Shown in pieces: positions 1 to 8,035 of a stretch of 64,000 bases of DNA (the stretch's first letter is position 1; every line of letters starts with the position of its first letter). Position numbers and translations under genes: made by a program. The notes beneath the pieces were generated by a model that saw nothing but the letters and a program-made list of their open reading frames with translations, had not been told where the DNA came from and did no database searches. This stretch comes from Clostridia bacterium. GTDB taxonomy: Bacteria; Bacillota; Clostridia; Oscillospirales; CAG-272. Where the stretch lies: assembly GCA_017463485.1 (NCBI GenBank), contig JAFTPD010000012.1:55783-119782 (forward strand), given 5' to 3'.

Positions 1-3000
1 CCCTCGTAAAGCTTTTCAGAATCGGTAACGATATAGCTGTACTTGAAGCGTGCACCGGGAGCTACGTCACCGGAGGTGTAGAAATCAAGAATGTCGCCGC
101 TGAACTCGCTGTAGATCACGTCGTTACCAACCGTAACGCCCGTATCATCTGCGTCGTGAACGTTATCCGTCCATGCGAAGTTAACGGTGTAGTCAGTACC
201 GGTGATGCCGAGATCGGATTTTGCGATCTTGATAGTCATAAACTTACCGTCAACAACGTACTCAACGTCCGCAACCTTAGTAGAAGCGTAGCCCGTACCC
301 GTGAACTTTTCAAGCACGGAGGTCTTTGCGCTTGCCGCGGTCTTGTTTACAACGTAATCAAAGGTCTCCCAGCCCTGATTGGACTGATCAACATCAATAT
401 AGAGGTTCATCCACAGCTTATCGGTGTAAGGAGTGATATTTTCGTTACACTCTACGTTGAAGTAGAGGTAATTTTCGTCGCGGGATACCTGCGCACCGAT
501 AATATCGTTACGTCCCGAAAAATCGGTATAATAATTTTCAGTTGCGCGTCCGTACTCGCTACGGTCCATGGTGTTACCGATATAAGCGGCGAAGTAAGGC
601 TCAACGCTTGCCCACTGGCTTTCAAGATCCTTGTTCAGATCAATGGTCTTTTCTCCGTTGGGTCTGGGCATGGGAGTTGCGCCCTGGAACTGACGGGAGA
701 AGTTTACAAGCTGATAATAATAGTAATCCTTCAAAGCGCCCTTCGTAGGCTCAATGTCACGGGAGTACTCGTCGTTGAACTGGTCGGCGAAGTTAACGCC
801 TTCAATCATGAACACGTCGCCGGGAACTACCGTCCACTCGTTCCAGCCCGTAACGTATACTACCTTGGGATCAACATCAAGAGCATACGCATACTGCTCA
901 CCGATATTGTAACCCCACTTGGTATGCTCGGACGAATCACCCGTGAAGGTGGTTGTAGTGTTGGTAATTCTACCGGGATTTGTGCTGGAATAAGAACGGC
1001 CGGTAACGTAATAACCGTTCATCGCGGTCATTGATTTTGCATTATAGTCATAGTTCTGCGCAACGCTGACTGTCATCTGCTCGACGATACCTGCAGCTGC
1101 ATCTGCTGTGGTCTTTGAGAAGGTAGGCTGAGGGTATACAGCCGCCCAGCCCCAATAGCCTACTCTGTCAGCGGGATCGGAAACATCCACACCGCGCCAG
1201 TTATAATCATAAGAGCTTACGCCCGCGCGGAAAGTAAAGAAGCTCTTTATCTCATTCTGGAGCATATCAGACGTATTAAGCTCACGCTGATATGCAACCA
1301 CCATAGGCTTACCGTCAAACCAGAACCAAAGATTCTGATACTTTCCTCTTTGGAAAACGTCCATGTAGAAATATTCAAGCTGCTCGGTAGTCCACAAGTC
1401 GAAGGATGGGTTGCCGCCCTCTTGAGTATACATGGGGAAATAGAAGGAGATCTTAGGAGCGTTTACACCGCTTTCCTGTGCCTTCGTCCAGTTCTGGAAC
1501 AGAAGATCGTAGCCGTCCTCCCATGCGGTAACGGTATTGGAGTTATCCGTAAATACTACGTCAACGCCTGCATTTGCAAGCAGCTCGGCGTGGCGGCGAA
1601 GCACCCACTCGTCGTCCGTGGAATAATGACCGTAAAGCGGCTCGTTCCAAGCGTAACTGGTGCCGGAATTTGCCGACCAAGGAGCTGTTCCGGTCGCTTC
1701 AAGAACAGCCTCTCTTCCGGACAGATTCTTCGCTTCGGGATATTTTTCGATAAATTCCTGAATGTTAAGAACCTTGGTAGCTCTAGCCTTGTTGTGAGCA
1801 AGGTGCCAGTTCCAATAGAACATTGCAAGAGTCTTGTCGCTGTTAACGGCGTTTACGCTATTACCGGTCACAGTATCAATATCGCCGTACTGAACGGACT
1901 CACGTCCCAGACCATCGGTAAATACCCACGTGTCGGGCTGTACCTTGTGCGTATTGATAAGGCTGTCAGCGGGCAGCTCCCACTGCTCGGGAACAGTAAC
2001 CGTACCACTGGAGGTATCGTCATAGCCCGTGCAGTCCGCAAAGGGAGTCGAGGGTGCAGAGCCTGTGAAATACACCTGCATGCACAGGTCGTTTCTCATC
2101 TCCGCGCCGTCAATATAGGAATATCCCTTGGATACACTGTTATCGGTCACATAGTAGATAGCAGTAGGCTGTTCGGGGCTGAGACTTTCCGCAGCAAAGA
2201 AATATTCGCCTGCCGCCATAGAGGACGTAAAGAACAGTGCGCACTGCTGATGGTCGCTCAGATTGCTGAATGTCTTGGTTGCAAAAGGAGTGGATGCAAT
2301 GGTAGCATCATAAGTTCCCTGCCAAGTATATGCCGAAACACGGACACTGGAGATGCCACCCCAGTTGGGGAACGCCATCTTGATACCCATAATGGGAGCG
2401 GTTACCTTTATGCGCTGACCTACCACGTCGTTGGTAGGCGCAAGACGGTAAAAATACTGGGCTATATCGGTTTCAGCCTCTTGAGGCACGCGATAGATGT
2501 TAGTCGCCGTAGGATGACCGGAAAGCGCGCTGAAATTGGTTGAGGGAGACTGAGTGAATCCAAATCCAATACGCATCTCACCGGTAGCCGCGCCGTCGCT
2601 GGTCACAAGTGTTCCCTGTCTGTATACACAGCCGGAGGAAATGGAATTGGTAGTCAGATTACCGAACCACGCTATGCATCCGTTGGCAGCGGTTGTGGAA
2701 ACGCCCTTAACTACCACGAGATACTCGCCCGCAGCCGCAGTGGAAGCAAGAGTCTGCTGATGCCAGCTGTTGTCCTTAACAGTTATCTCAGCCTGGTGTA
2801 CGGGAGTACCCGCCACAGTCTTGGCATAGTTGAAGTCCCAAGCGTAAAGCGCAACGTTAGCCTTTGCGCTCGTCGCGCCATAGCTTGCCAGCATCACGGT
2901 ATAGTATGAGAATGCGGAGTTAACCTTAATTCTCATGGCAAGGCTGTCAATGCCGTCCGCTTTGATACGCTGGTCGCCGTTCGTTCCCGTAACATACGAA

Positions 3001-3122
3001 ACGTTGACCTTCACCTCGGTTGCCGCGGATACGGACACAAGTCCGACACCCATAGCTGCCAGCATTGACATCACAAGCAAAACCGCAAGAGCTTTGATCG
3101 TGAAACTTTTGAAAGCTTTCAT
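1..3122 (-). CDS. Large secreted glycan-active protein, GH99/GH71-like (C-terminus outside window)
   Basis: The frame is open from an ATG at 3122 to the window edge, so at least 1,040 codons are present and the C-terminus is missing. Residues 1-33 form a signal peptide (basic start, long hydrophobic core, likely cleavage after VSA). Two beta-rich stretches follow. A Trp/Tyr-rich central region (about 420-850, with 'WNEPLYG' and 'VDVVFTDNSN') resembles TIM-barrel glycosidases of the GH99/GH71 type, and about 880-1040 look like a CBM9/DOMON sandwich. AAAGGAG precedes the start. Inferred role: attack on or binding of extracellular polysaccharide. The family call rests on resemblance only, and no catalytic residue is claimed. 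Confidence 0.6.
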   Translation of the reverse strand, partial: MKAFKSFTIKALAVLLVMSMLAAMGVGLVSVSAATEVKVNVSYVTGTNGDQRIKADGIDSLAMRIKVNSAFSYYTVMLASYGATSAKANVALYAWDFNYAKTVAGTPVHQAEITVKDNSWHQQTLASTAAAGEYLVVVKGVSTTAANGCIAWFGNLTTNSISSGCVYRQGTLVTSDGAATGEMRIGFGFTQSPSTNFSALSGHPTATNIYRVPQEAETDIAQYFYRLAPTNDVVGQRIKVTAPIMGIKMAFPNWGGISSVRVSAYTWQGTYDATIASTPFATKTFSNLSDHQQCALFFTSSMAAGEYFFAAESLSPEQPTAIYYVTDNSVSKGYSYIDGAEMRNDLCMQVYFTGSAPSTPFADCTGYDDTSSGTVTVPEQWELPADSLINTHKVQPDTWVFTDGLGRESVQYGDIDTVTGNSVNAVNSDKTLAMFYWNWHLAHNKARATKVLNIQEFIEKYPEAKNLSGREAVLEATGTAPWSANSGTSYAWNEPLYGHYSTDDEWVLRRHAELLANAGVDVVFTDNSNTVTAWEDGYDLLFQNWTKAQESGVNAPKISFYFPMYTQEGGNPSFDLWTTEQLEYFYMDVFQRGKYQNLWFWFDGKPMVVAYQRELNTSDMLQNEIKSFFTFRAGVSSYDYNWRGVDVSDPADRVGYWGWAAVYPQPTFSKTTADAAAGIVEQMTVSVAQNYDYNAKSMTAMNGYYVTGRSYSSTNPGRITNTTTTFTGDSSEHTKWGYNIGEQYAYALDVDPKVVYVTGWNEWTVVPGDVFMIEGVNFADQFNDEYSRDIEPTKGALKDYYYYQLVNFSRQFQGATPMPRPNGEKTIDLNKDLESQWASVEPYFAAYIGNTMDRSEYGRATENYYTDFSGRNDIIGAQVSRDENYLYFNVECNENITPYTDKLWMNLYIDVDQSNQGWETFDYVVNKTAASAKTSVLEKFTGTGYASTKVADVEYVVDGKFMTIKIAKSDLGITGTDYTVNFAWTDNVHDADDTGVTVGNDVIYSEFSGDILDFYTSGDVAPGARFKYSYIVTDSEKLYE

Positions 3123-3167
3123 GTGTTTCTCCTTTGAAATTTTGATTGGTATAAAAATACATATTAT

Positions 3168-3196
3168 ATGATACCACAATTTCATCACCGTGTCAA
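3168..3196 (-). promoter_or_regulatory. Sigma-A promoter of the secreted glycan-active gene
   Basis: On the minus strand, TTGACA (3191-3196) is separated by 17 bases from TATCAT (3168-3173), with TGTGG directly before the -10. It lies 46 bases upstream of the start codon at 3122. Confidence 0.75.
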
Positions 3197-3238
3197 GCGT
3201 TCTTTTTGTCAATTTGCCACATTAAATTTTAAAGTTAT

Positions 3239-3252
3239 TGTGAACGCTTTCA
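3239..3252 (-). promoter_or_regulatory. cre-like / LacI-family operator
   Basis: TGTGAACGCTTTCA fits every fixed position of the 14-base catabolite-responsive element consensus TGWNANCGNTNWCA. It sits 43 bases upstream of the -35 box of the secreted glycan-active gene. That placement suits CcpA activation or a dedicated LacI-type regulator better than simple promoter occlusion. The rest of 3123-3419 shows nothing else I can name. Confidence 0.6.
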
Positions 3253-3419
3253 ATAACACAAATTCCCATTCATAGCCGCAAAAAATGCGTAAACAATATT
3301 AGCAGAGAAAGCCGACGGGAAATTCCCCGACGCCGACTCGATAATATAGATTTTAAGTTAATTTAACGTGGACGGTAAACGCAAAAAAGCGGGCGGCGTC
3401 CGGAACAGGAGTCACTATT

Positions 3420-3632
3420 ATGGCAAGCAATAAAGCACTTGTACCCGAGGCAAAGAAGGCTCTCGAGCAGTTCAAGATGGAAGCGGCTAACGAAGTCGGC
3501 GTTACCCTCAACCAGGGTTATAACGGCGACCTTACCTCCCGTCAGGCGGGCTCTATCGGCGGTCAGATGGTCAAGAAGATGATCCAGAGCTACGAGTCCA
3601 ACATGGCAGGTACTCAGAATCAGAACAAGTAA
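3420..3632 (+). CDS. Alpha/beta-type small acid-soluble spore protein (SASP)
   Basis: This 70-residue protein has the alpha/beta SASP signature: 'EALEQFK'-like helix (ALEQFKMEAANEVGV), 'GYNGDLTSRQAGSIGGQM', and a helical C-terminus 'VKKMIQSYE'. Such proteins coat DNA in the dormant spore core, shift it toward an A-like form and protect it from UV, and are degraded by the Gpr protease at germination. The family length is 60-75 residues, so this is complete. AGGAG precedes the ATG by 8 bases. It stands alone with its own terminator. Expression is expected from sigma-G in the forespore, although I could not place that promoter confidently. It is strong evidence that the host sporulates. Confidence 0.95.
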   Translation: MASNKALVPEAKKALEQFKMEAANEVGVTLNQGYNGDLTSRQAGSIGGQMVKKMIQSYESNMAGTQNQNK

Positions 3633-3678
3633 GAGCTACCGTTAGCTTGTAGCGCGGGGGAGTTCTCCTTCGTGCGAT

Positions 3679-3725
3679 CCGAGGCATATATCCCGCGCAA
3701 GTGGGATATATGCCTCGGAGGTTTT
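3679..3725 (+). terminator. Strong hairpin terminator after the SASP gene
   Basis: A perfect 16-bp stem (CCGAGGCATATATCCC at 3679-3694 with 3703-3718) extends by two further pairs to a GCAA tetraloop, followed after AGG by TTTT. The remainder of 3633-3886 holds no gene that I can see. Confidence 0.8.
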
Positions 3726-3886
3726 CTCCGATATTATATGTCGTTGGCGGCGAGCACGGCATATCCTGATAATAAGCACCCACACGGCGGCGGAAATATT
3801 TTTCTTTTTTTGTTTTCCCGTGTTTAAGACCCCGCCGTCGACGGCAAGAATAGCTATACAGCAATCACCCAAGCGGAGGAAAATAT

Positions 3887-4441
3887 ATGTCAACCCAATA
3901 CAACCAAAGCCAATCACCGACGTCCGTCCGTCGGGACTCCTCGGCAATTCGTCGCGGAGATATATTTTACGCAGATCTCAGCCCCGTCGTAGGCTCGGAG
4001 CAGGGCGGACTGCGCCCCGTGCTTATCGTGCAGAACGACGTCGGCAACCGACACAGTCCCACCGTTATCGCCGCTGCCATCACCTCGCGTATGGGCAAGG
4101 CAAAGCTCCCTACCCACATTGATATTTACGCCGACAAGGTAGGACTTGCAAAGGATTCGGTCATACTGCTTGAACAGATACGCACGCTCGACAAGCGCAG
4201 GCTGCGCGAAAAAATGGGACACCTTGACGACGAGGTCATGGATAAGGTAAACAACGCCATTGCCGTCAGCTTCGGACTGCACGAGGGCAACCGTCAGCCT
4301 GCGGCAGACACCGCAGGTGAGGAACGCGAGCCGCACCGCGCACAAACGGGTAAGGAGCGCGTAGTCACACCTATCTCCCACCCTGCCGCCGTGGCGAATA
4401 CATCACAAAATGACGGTCAGCCTCCCAATACCGTAACGTAA
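3887..4441 (+). CDS. mazF: MazF/PemK-family mRNA interferase (orphan, C-terminally extended)
   Basis: Residues about 20-133 form a complete PemK/MazF fold: '[31 protein letters not shown]', '[11 protein letters not shown]' and '[15 protein letters not shown]'. Members cleave single-stranded RNA at short sequence motifs. The Bacillus NdoA protein is about 116 residues, while this one is 184 because of a 20-residue N-terminal lead and a low-complexity, probably disordered tail of about 50 residues. The usual small antitoxin gene (mazE/ndoAI) is not upstream: the preceding 250 bases end in the SASP terminator. GGAGGAAAATAT precedes the ATG. It is either an orphan toxin, one with a distant antitoxin, or one restrained by its own tail. 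Confidence 0.9.
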   Translation: MSTQYNQSQSPTSVRRDSSAIRRGDIFYADLSPVVGSEQGGLRPVLIVQNDVGNRHSPTVIAAAITSRMGKAKLPTHIDIYADKVGLAKDSVILLEQIRTLDKRRLREKMGHLDDEVMDKVNNAIAVSFGLHEGNRQPAADTAGEEREPHRAQTGKERVVTPISHPAAVANTSQNDGQPPNTVT

Positions 4442-4515
4442 AGCACGCCGCTCCGCCCGAACACGGCGGGGCTGTGTTTTATCAATAAATTTTACGGATT
4501 TTTACAGTTTACCTA

Positions 4516-4544
4516 TTGATTTTTAACGGGATATGTGGTAAAAT
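4516..4544 (+). promoter_or_regulatory. Sigma-A promoter of fba operon
   Basis: TTGATT (4516-4521), a 17-base spacer and TAAAAT (4539-4544), with TGTGG immediately before the -10 box. The fba start is 54 bases downstream. Confidence 0.7.
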
Positions 4545-4597
4545 ATAGCGTAAAAATTAAATCGGCGGCGAATATTGCCGCCCGAAAGGATGTAAAT

Positions 4598-5563
4598 ATG
4601 GCTCTTGTAAACACAAAAGAGATGTTCAAGAAGGCATACGAAGGCGGCTACGCTATCGGTGCATTCAACATCAACAACATGGAAATTATTCAGGCGATCA
4701 CCGAGGCGGCGGCTGAGGAAAAGTCCCCCGTTATCCTTCAGGTATCTGCAGGCGCACGCAAGTACGCAAAGCACGAGTACCTTATGGGACTTGCTAAGGC
4801 GGCTATTGCCGACAGCGGTATCGACCTTGCTCTCCACCTCGACCACGGCGCAGATTTCGAGATCTGCAAGGCGTGCATCGACGGTGGCTTCTCATCCGTT
4901 ATGATCGACGGCTCTCACTACTCCTTTGAGGAGAATATCGAGGTTACCAAGAAGGTAGTTGACTACGCTCACGAGCGCGGTGTTACCGTTGAGGGTGAGC
5001 TTGGCAGACTTGCAGGCGTTGAGGACGACGTTAAGGTTTCTGCCGAGGATTCCTCCTACACCCGTCCCGAGGAGGTTGAGGAGTTCGTTTCCAAGACCGG
5101 TGTTGACTCCCTCGCTATTGCTATCGGTACCTCCCACGGCGCATATAAGTTCACGCCCGAGCAGTGCACGAGAAACGAAAAGGGTATCCTCGTTCCTCCC
5201 CCTCTCCGCTTTGATATTCTCGAGGAGATCATGGAAAAGATCCCCGGATTCCCGATAGTTCTGCACGGCGCATCCTCCGTATCTCAGGAGCACGTCAAGG
5301 AGATCAACGCTCTCGGCGGTCAGCTTCCCGACGCGGTAGGTATCCCCGAGGAGCAGCTCCGCAAGGCTGCTACCCTTGCAGTTTGTAAGATCAATATCGA
5401 CTCCGATATCCGCCTCGCTATGACCGCAGGCATCCGTCGTGTGTTCAGTGCAAAGCCCTCCGCATTCGACCCCAGAGAGTATCTCACCGTGGCTCGCGCA
5501 GAGGTCAAGGAAATGGTCAAGCACAAGATCGCAAACGTTCTCGGCTCGTCCGGAACGCTTTGA
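4598..5563 (+). CDS. fba: Class II fructose-1,6-bisphosphate aldolase
   Basis: A 321-residue zinc-dependent aldolase that interconverts fructose-1,6-bisphosphate with dihydroxyacetone phosphate and glyceraldehyde-3-phosphate in glycolysis and gluconeogenesis. The zinc and active-site signature 'LALHLDHGADFE' is at residues 77-88 (His80, Asp82, His83). The phosphate-binding stretches 'GTSHGAYKF' (177) and 'VLHGASSV' (221) are intact. The ATG at 4598 is chosen over an in-frame ATG at 4535 because it follows AAAGGATG and begins the conserved 'MALVNTKEMF'; the upstream ATG overlaps the promoter -10. The next gene begins 4 bases after the stop, so the two are probably cotranscribed. Confidence 0.95.
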   Translation: MALVNTKEMFKKAYEGGYAIGAFNINNMEIIQAITEAAAEEKSPVILQVSAGARKYAKHEYLMGLAKAAIADSGIDLALHLDHGADFEICKACIDGGFSSVMIDGSHYSFEENIEVTKKVVDYAHERGVTVEGELGRLAGVEDDVKVSAEDSSYTRPEEVEEFVSKTGVDSLAIAIGTSHGAYKFTPEQCTRNEKGILVPPPLRFDILEEIMEKIPGFPIVLHGASSVSQEHVKEINALGGQLPDAVGIPEEQLRKAATLAVCKINIDSDIRLAMTAGIRRVFSAKPSAFDPREYLTVARAEVKEMVKHKIANVLGSSGTL

Positions 5564-5567
5564 TCGA

Positions 5568-6317
5568 ATGAAGTATTCGGAAAATTACACTACGAGGTGG
5601 CACGACACGGATTCGTGCCACTTCCTTCGTCCCACGGCAATTTTGACATATATGCAAGAGACAGCCAACCACCAGTGCCGTGATTATAACATGGACCTCA
5701 ACGAGCTGTATAGGAACGAAGGGCTCGGATTTTTGCTCAGCAGAATACAGCTGACCGTTCACAAGCCGATTTTTGCATACGAGGACATCACGGTAAATAC
5801 ATGGTGCACCGAATCCAAAAGCTACGCCTTCATGCGCTATTTTGAAATACTGCGCGGCGGCGATAAGGTTGCCGAGGCTATGTCCACGTGGGCACTGTTC
5901 GACGCAAATGCGAAAACTCTTGTCAGAGGAAGCGATTTCAAGCGCGATTTTCCTTACGACGAGGCTCCCGATGCATCCCGCTTCCCACCGAGAGTACGCA
6001 TACCTTCAAGCGTTGTGTTGGACGTTGTAGGTGAGCGAAAAATAACATACAGCGATATTGATTTCAATCTCCACATGAACAACACGAAATACCCCGATAT
6101 GATATGCGACTATCTGCCCGACATGACGGGCAAGTGGGTAAAGGAAATATCTGTTTCCTACCTCAAGGAGGCGGCGTTTGGCGACTCGCTCACCGTTTTC
6201 CGACACCCCGCCGAGCTGTCCGAGGGAGATGAGGGAGAGGCTTATCTCGTCCGCACCCTGCGCTCTGACGGAGAGACTAACATCGACGCATATATTCGCT
6301 TGTCGGGAAAGGAATAA
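5568..6317 (+). CDS. Acyl-ACP thioesterase (FatA-like, double hotdog)
   Basis: This 249-residue protein has two hotdog repeats: 'TRWHDTDSCHFLRPTAILTYMQETANHQC' near the start and 'VTYSDIDFNLHMNNTKYPDMICDYL'-type second half (residues about 160-185). These match bacterial acyl-ACP thioesterases, which release free fatty acids from acyl carrier protein, and the second half carries the Asn-His pair expected of the active site. The ATG at 5568 overlaps the end of the aldolase region by only a 4-base gap and starts the conserved block; longer in-frame starts lie inside fba. The substrate chain length cannot be told from sequence. Confidence 0.8.
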   Translation: MKYSENYTTRWHDTDSCHFLRPTAILTYMQETANHQCRDYNMDLNELYRNEGLGFLLSRIQLTVHKPIFAYEDITVNTWCTESKSYAFMRYFEILRGGDKVAEAMSTWALFDANAKTLVRGSDFKRDFPYDEAPDASRFPPRVRIPSSVVLDVVGERKITYSDIDFNLHMNNTKYPDMICDYLPDMTGKWVKEISVSYLKEAAFGDSLTVFRHPAELSEGDEGEAYLVRTLRSDGETNIDAYIRLSGKE

Positions 6318-6328
6318 AGGAGATTGCT

Positions 6329-7039
6329 ATGAAAATAACCACCGTACTTTTTGACCTTGACGGAACTCTGCTTCCAATGGATATGGACGTATTTATCAAG
6401 ACGTATTTTGGCGAGCTTGCAAAGTATCTCGCGCCCCGTGGCTACGAGCCGCAACGGCTTATTGCGACCGTGTGGAGCGGCACTAAAAGCATGCTCCTTA
6501 ACGACGGCACATGCACAAACGAGCAGAGATTCTGGGACAGCTTTGCCGCAGAATTCGGCGAGGACTCCAGATGCGAGGCGGAAAATCTCGAGAAATTTTA
6601 CAAAAACGAATTTAATCTCGTTAAAGACATTTGCGGATACAACGCGGGCGCGGCTGAAACGGTAAAGCTTGCAAAGTCACTGGGACTTGACGTAGTGCTT
6701 GCCACCAGCCCCATCTTCCCCGCCGTCGCGACAAACGCGCGTGTGCGCTGGACGGGACTTGAGCCGTCCGATTTTTCCTACATATCCACCTACGAGAACA
6801 GCCATTACTGTAAGCCAAATCCCAAATATTACACCGAGCTGCTTGACAAGCTGGGACTCGTCCCCGAAGAGTGCATCATGGTCGGCAACGATACCTCCGA
6901 CGATATGCCCGCCGCGGCTCTTGGAATGAAGCTGTTCTTCCTTACCGATACCCTTATCAACAAAGGAAATATTGACCTCTCCCCCTACCCCCACGGCTCG
7001 TTTGGCGAGCTTCAGAAATTTATCAGGGAAAGTGTGTAA
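6329..7039 (+). CDS. HAD-superfamily phosphatase
   Basis: A 236-residue haloacid-dehalogenase-type hydrolase. Motif I 'VLFDLDGTLLP' (residues 6-16) holds the nucleophile and acid Asp pair. Motif II is around 'LATSPIF', and motif IV 'VGNDTSDDMPAA' is near residue 190. A helical cap lies between motifs I and II. HAD enzymes of this layout dephosphorylate small phosphometabolites, and the substrate here is unknown. It lies 11 bases after the thioesterase stop with AAAGGAG before the ATG, so it likely ends the fba operon. Confidence 0.85.
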   Translation: MKITTVLFDLDGTLLPMDMDVFIKTYFGELAKYLAPRGYEPQRLIATVWSGTKSMLLNDGTCTNEQRFWDSFAAEFGEDSRCEAENLEKFYKNEFNLVKDICGYNAGAAETVKLAKSLGLDVVLATSPIFPAVATNARVRWTGLEPSDFSYISTYENSHYCKPNPKYYTELLDKLGLVPEECIMVGNDTSDDMPAAALGMKLFFLTDTLINKGNIDLSPYPHGSFGELQKFIRESV

Positions 7040-7050
7040 AAAAACAAAGA

Positions 7051-7079
7051 ACGCCGTGCGCTTTCGCACGGCGTGTTTT
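7051..7079. terminator. Bidirectional terminator between convergent genes
   Basis: A 10-bp stem ACGCCGTGCG / CGCACGGCGT (7051-7060, 7065-7074) with a CTTT loop has TTTT on its right and an A-rich tract on its left. It therefore serves both the HAD gene and the minus-strand UlaG-like gene. Confidence 0.85.
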
Positions 7080-7083
7080 GTAT

Positions 7084-7911
7084 TCAATTCTCGTAAATGT
7101 ATCTCTCGCCCGGGCGGAAAATGTGGAAGCACAGCTCCTTATTCGTCGCATCCACAGCGTCAACAAAGGATGCGTTTGAAATTCCGTTGACTGCGTAGAG
7201 GTCGATATGCATAGGAATCAGCAGCTTTGCGCCAACGTGTGTGCAAAGCTCAGTTGCCTCGTATGCATCCATATTTCCGATAATATCCTTGATATATCTC
7301 TTATAATAGGAACGTCCGTTGACAGGCAGGCACATGATATCCACCTTCCCAAGGTACTCCTCAAGTCCGTCGTAGATACAGCAATCGCCCGCATGATATA
7401 CAGTAGTATCACCGAGAGTCACCTTGTATCCGAGCGCGTCGTATCTTCCCTCGCTATCAGTGACGAGATCCTCGTGAGCCGAGGGCAAAGGGAGTGCGGA
7501 AAATCCTTCGCACAGCTCAACCTTCTTCCCTGCAAGCGCAGGGATGATATCCTTTTTATTGACACCGTATCCTGCAACGGTATCAACGATAGGCGCGGGA
7601 ACGATATACTTTGCTTTCTTGTTTACTTTGGACATAGCGCCGAGAGTTTCGGGATCGGCGTGGTCGTAGTGACTGTGAGAGCAGAAAACGTAGTCCACGA
7701 AATCCAGCTCCTCGCCAGTGATAGGCGTGTCGTAAACTCTCTCCCACTTGACAAGCTCACTGCAGCAGTTCTTGTCAACGTAGTCCGAAAGATATGCGTC
7801 AAACAAGAGATATTTGCCCTCTGCTTTCAGCAGAATACTTTCCTGTCCCAAGTAAAATATGCCGATCTGACCGGGCAGAAGCTGTGTATTCAAAATCTTA
7901 TTCTTCAACAT
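7084..7911 (-). CDS. UlaG-like metallo-beta-lactamase-fold hydrolase
   Basis: A 275-residue MBL-fold protein. The metal motif 'CSHSHYDHADP' (HxHxDH, about residue 78) is followed by 'PLPSAHED', 'YHAGDCC' (Asp) and 'IPMHID' (His), a complete ligand set. The closest family I recognise is UlaG, the L-ascorbate-6-phosphate lactonase. No other ula genes are present, so the substrate is probably another sugar-acid lactone or phosphate. GGAGGAGAAATT precedes the ATG. The gene diverges from the ROK operon across a single symmetric promoter, implying shared control by that regulator. Confidence 0.8.
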   Translation of the reverse strand: MLKNKILNTQLLPGQIGIFYLGQESILLKAEGKYLLFDAYLSDYVDKNCCSELVKWERVYDTPITGEELDFVDYVFCSHSHYDHADPETLGAMSKVNKKAKYIVPAPIVDTVAGYGVNKKDIIPALAGKKVELCEGFSALPLPSAHEDLVTDSEGRYDALGYKVTLGDTTVYHAGDCCIYDGLEEYLGKVDIMCLPVNGRSYYKRYIKDIIGNMDAYEATELCTHVGAKLLIPMHIDLYAVNGISNASFVDAVDATNKELCFHIFRPGERYIYEN

Positions 7912-7960
7912 AATTTCTCCTCCAAAAAATTTTGCTCGTGCGGCAGAAAATTATCCCCGC

Positions 7961-8001
7961 CTATTGACAATTATATCACGGCGTGATATAATTGTCAATA
8001 G
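7961..8001. promoter_or_regulatory. 41-bp palindrome carrying two overlapping consensus divergent promoters
   Basis: Left arm CTATTGACAATTATATCACG (7961-7980), one central base, and a perfect 20-base right arm (7982-8001). Plus strand: TTGACA 7964-7969, 17-base spacer, TATAAT 7987-7992. Minus strand, by symmetry: TTGACA 7993-7998 and TATAAT 7970-7975, spacer 17. Both match consensus exactly, so the polymerase sites interlock and one dimeric repressor on the dyad could close both. The likely binder is the ROK protein encoded 35 bases downstream. Confidence 0.9.
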
Positions 8002-8035
8002 ATGAAGGAAATTATTTTAAAAAGGAGGCGTTGCC

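Noticed and set aside
156-2760. Long plus-strand open frames opposite the secreted glycan-active protein
   Set aside because: They lack ribosome-binding sites and domains and are antisense shadows of a minus-strand gene with signal peptide, promoter and continuous frame.
4445-4485. Terminator after mazF
   Set aside because: GCCG/CGGC pairing around a 13-base loop is weak and the T-run short; not listed as a feature.
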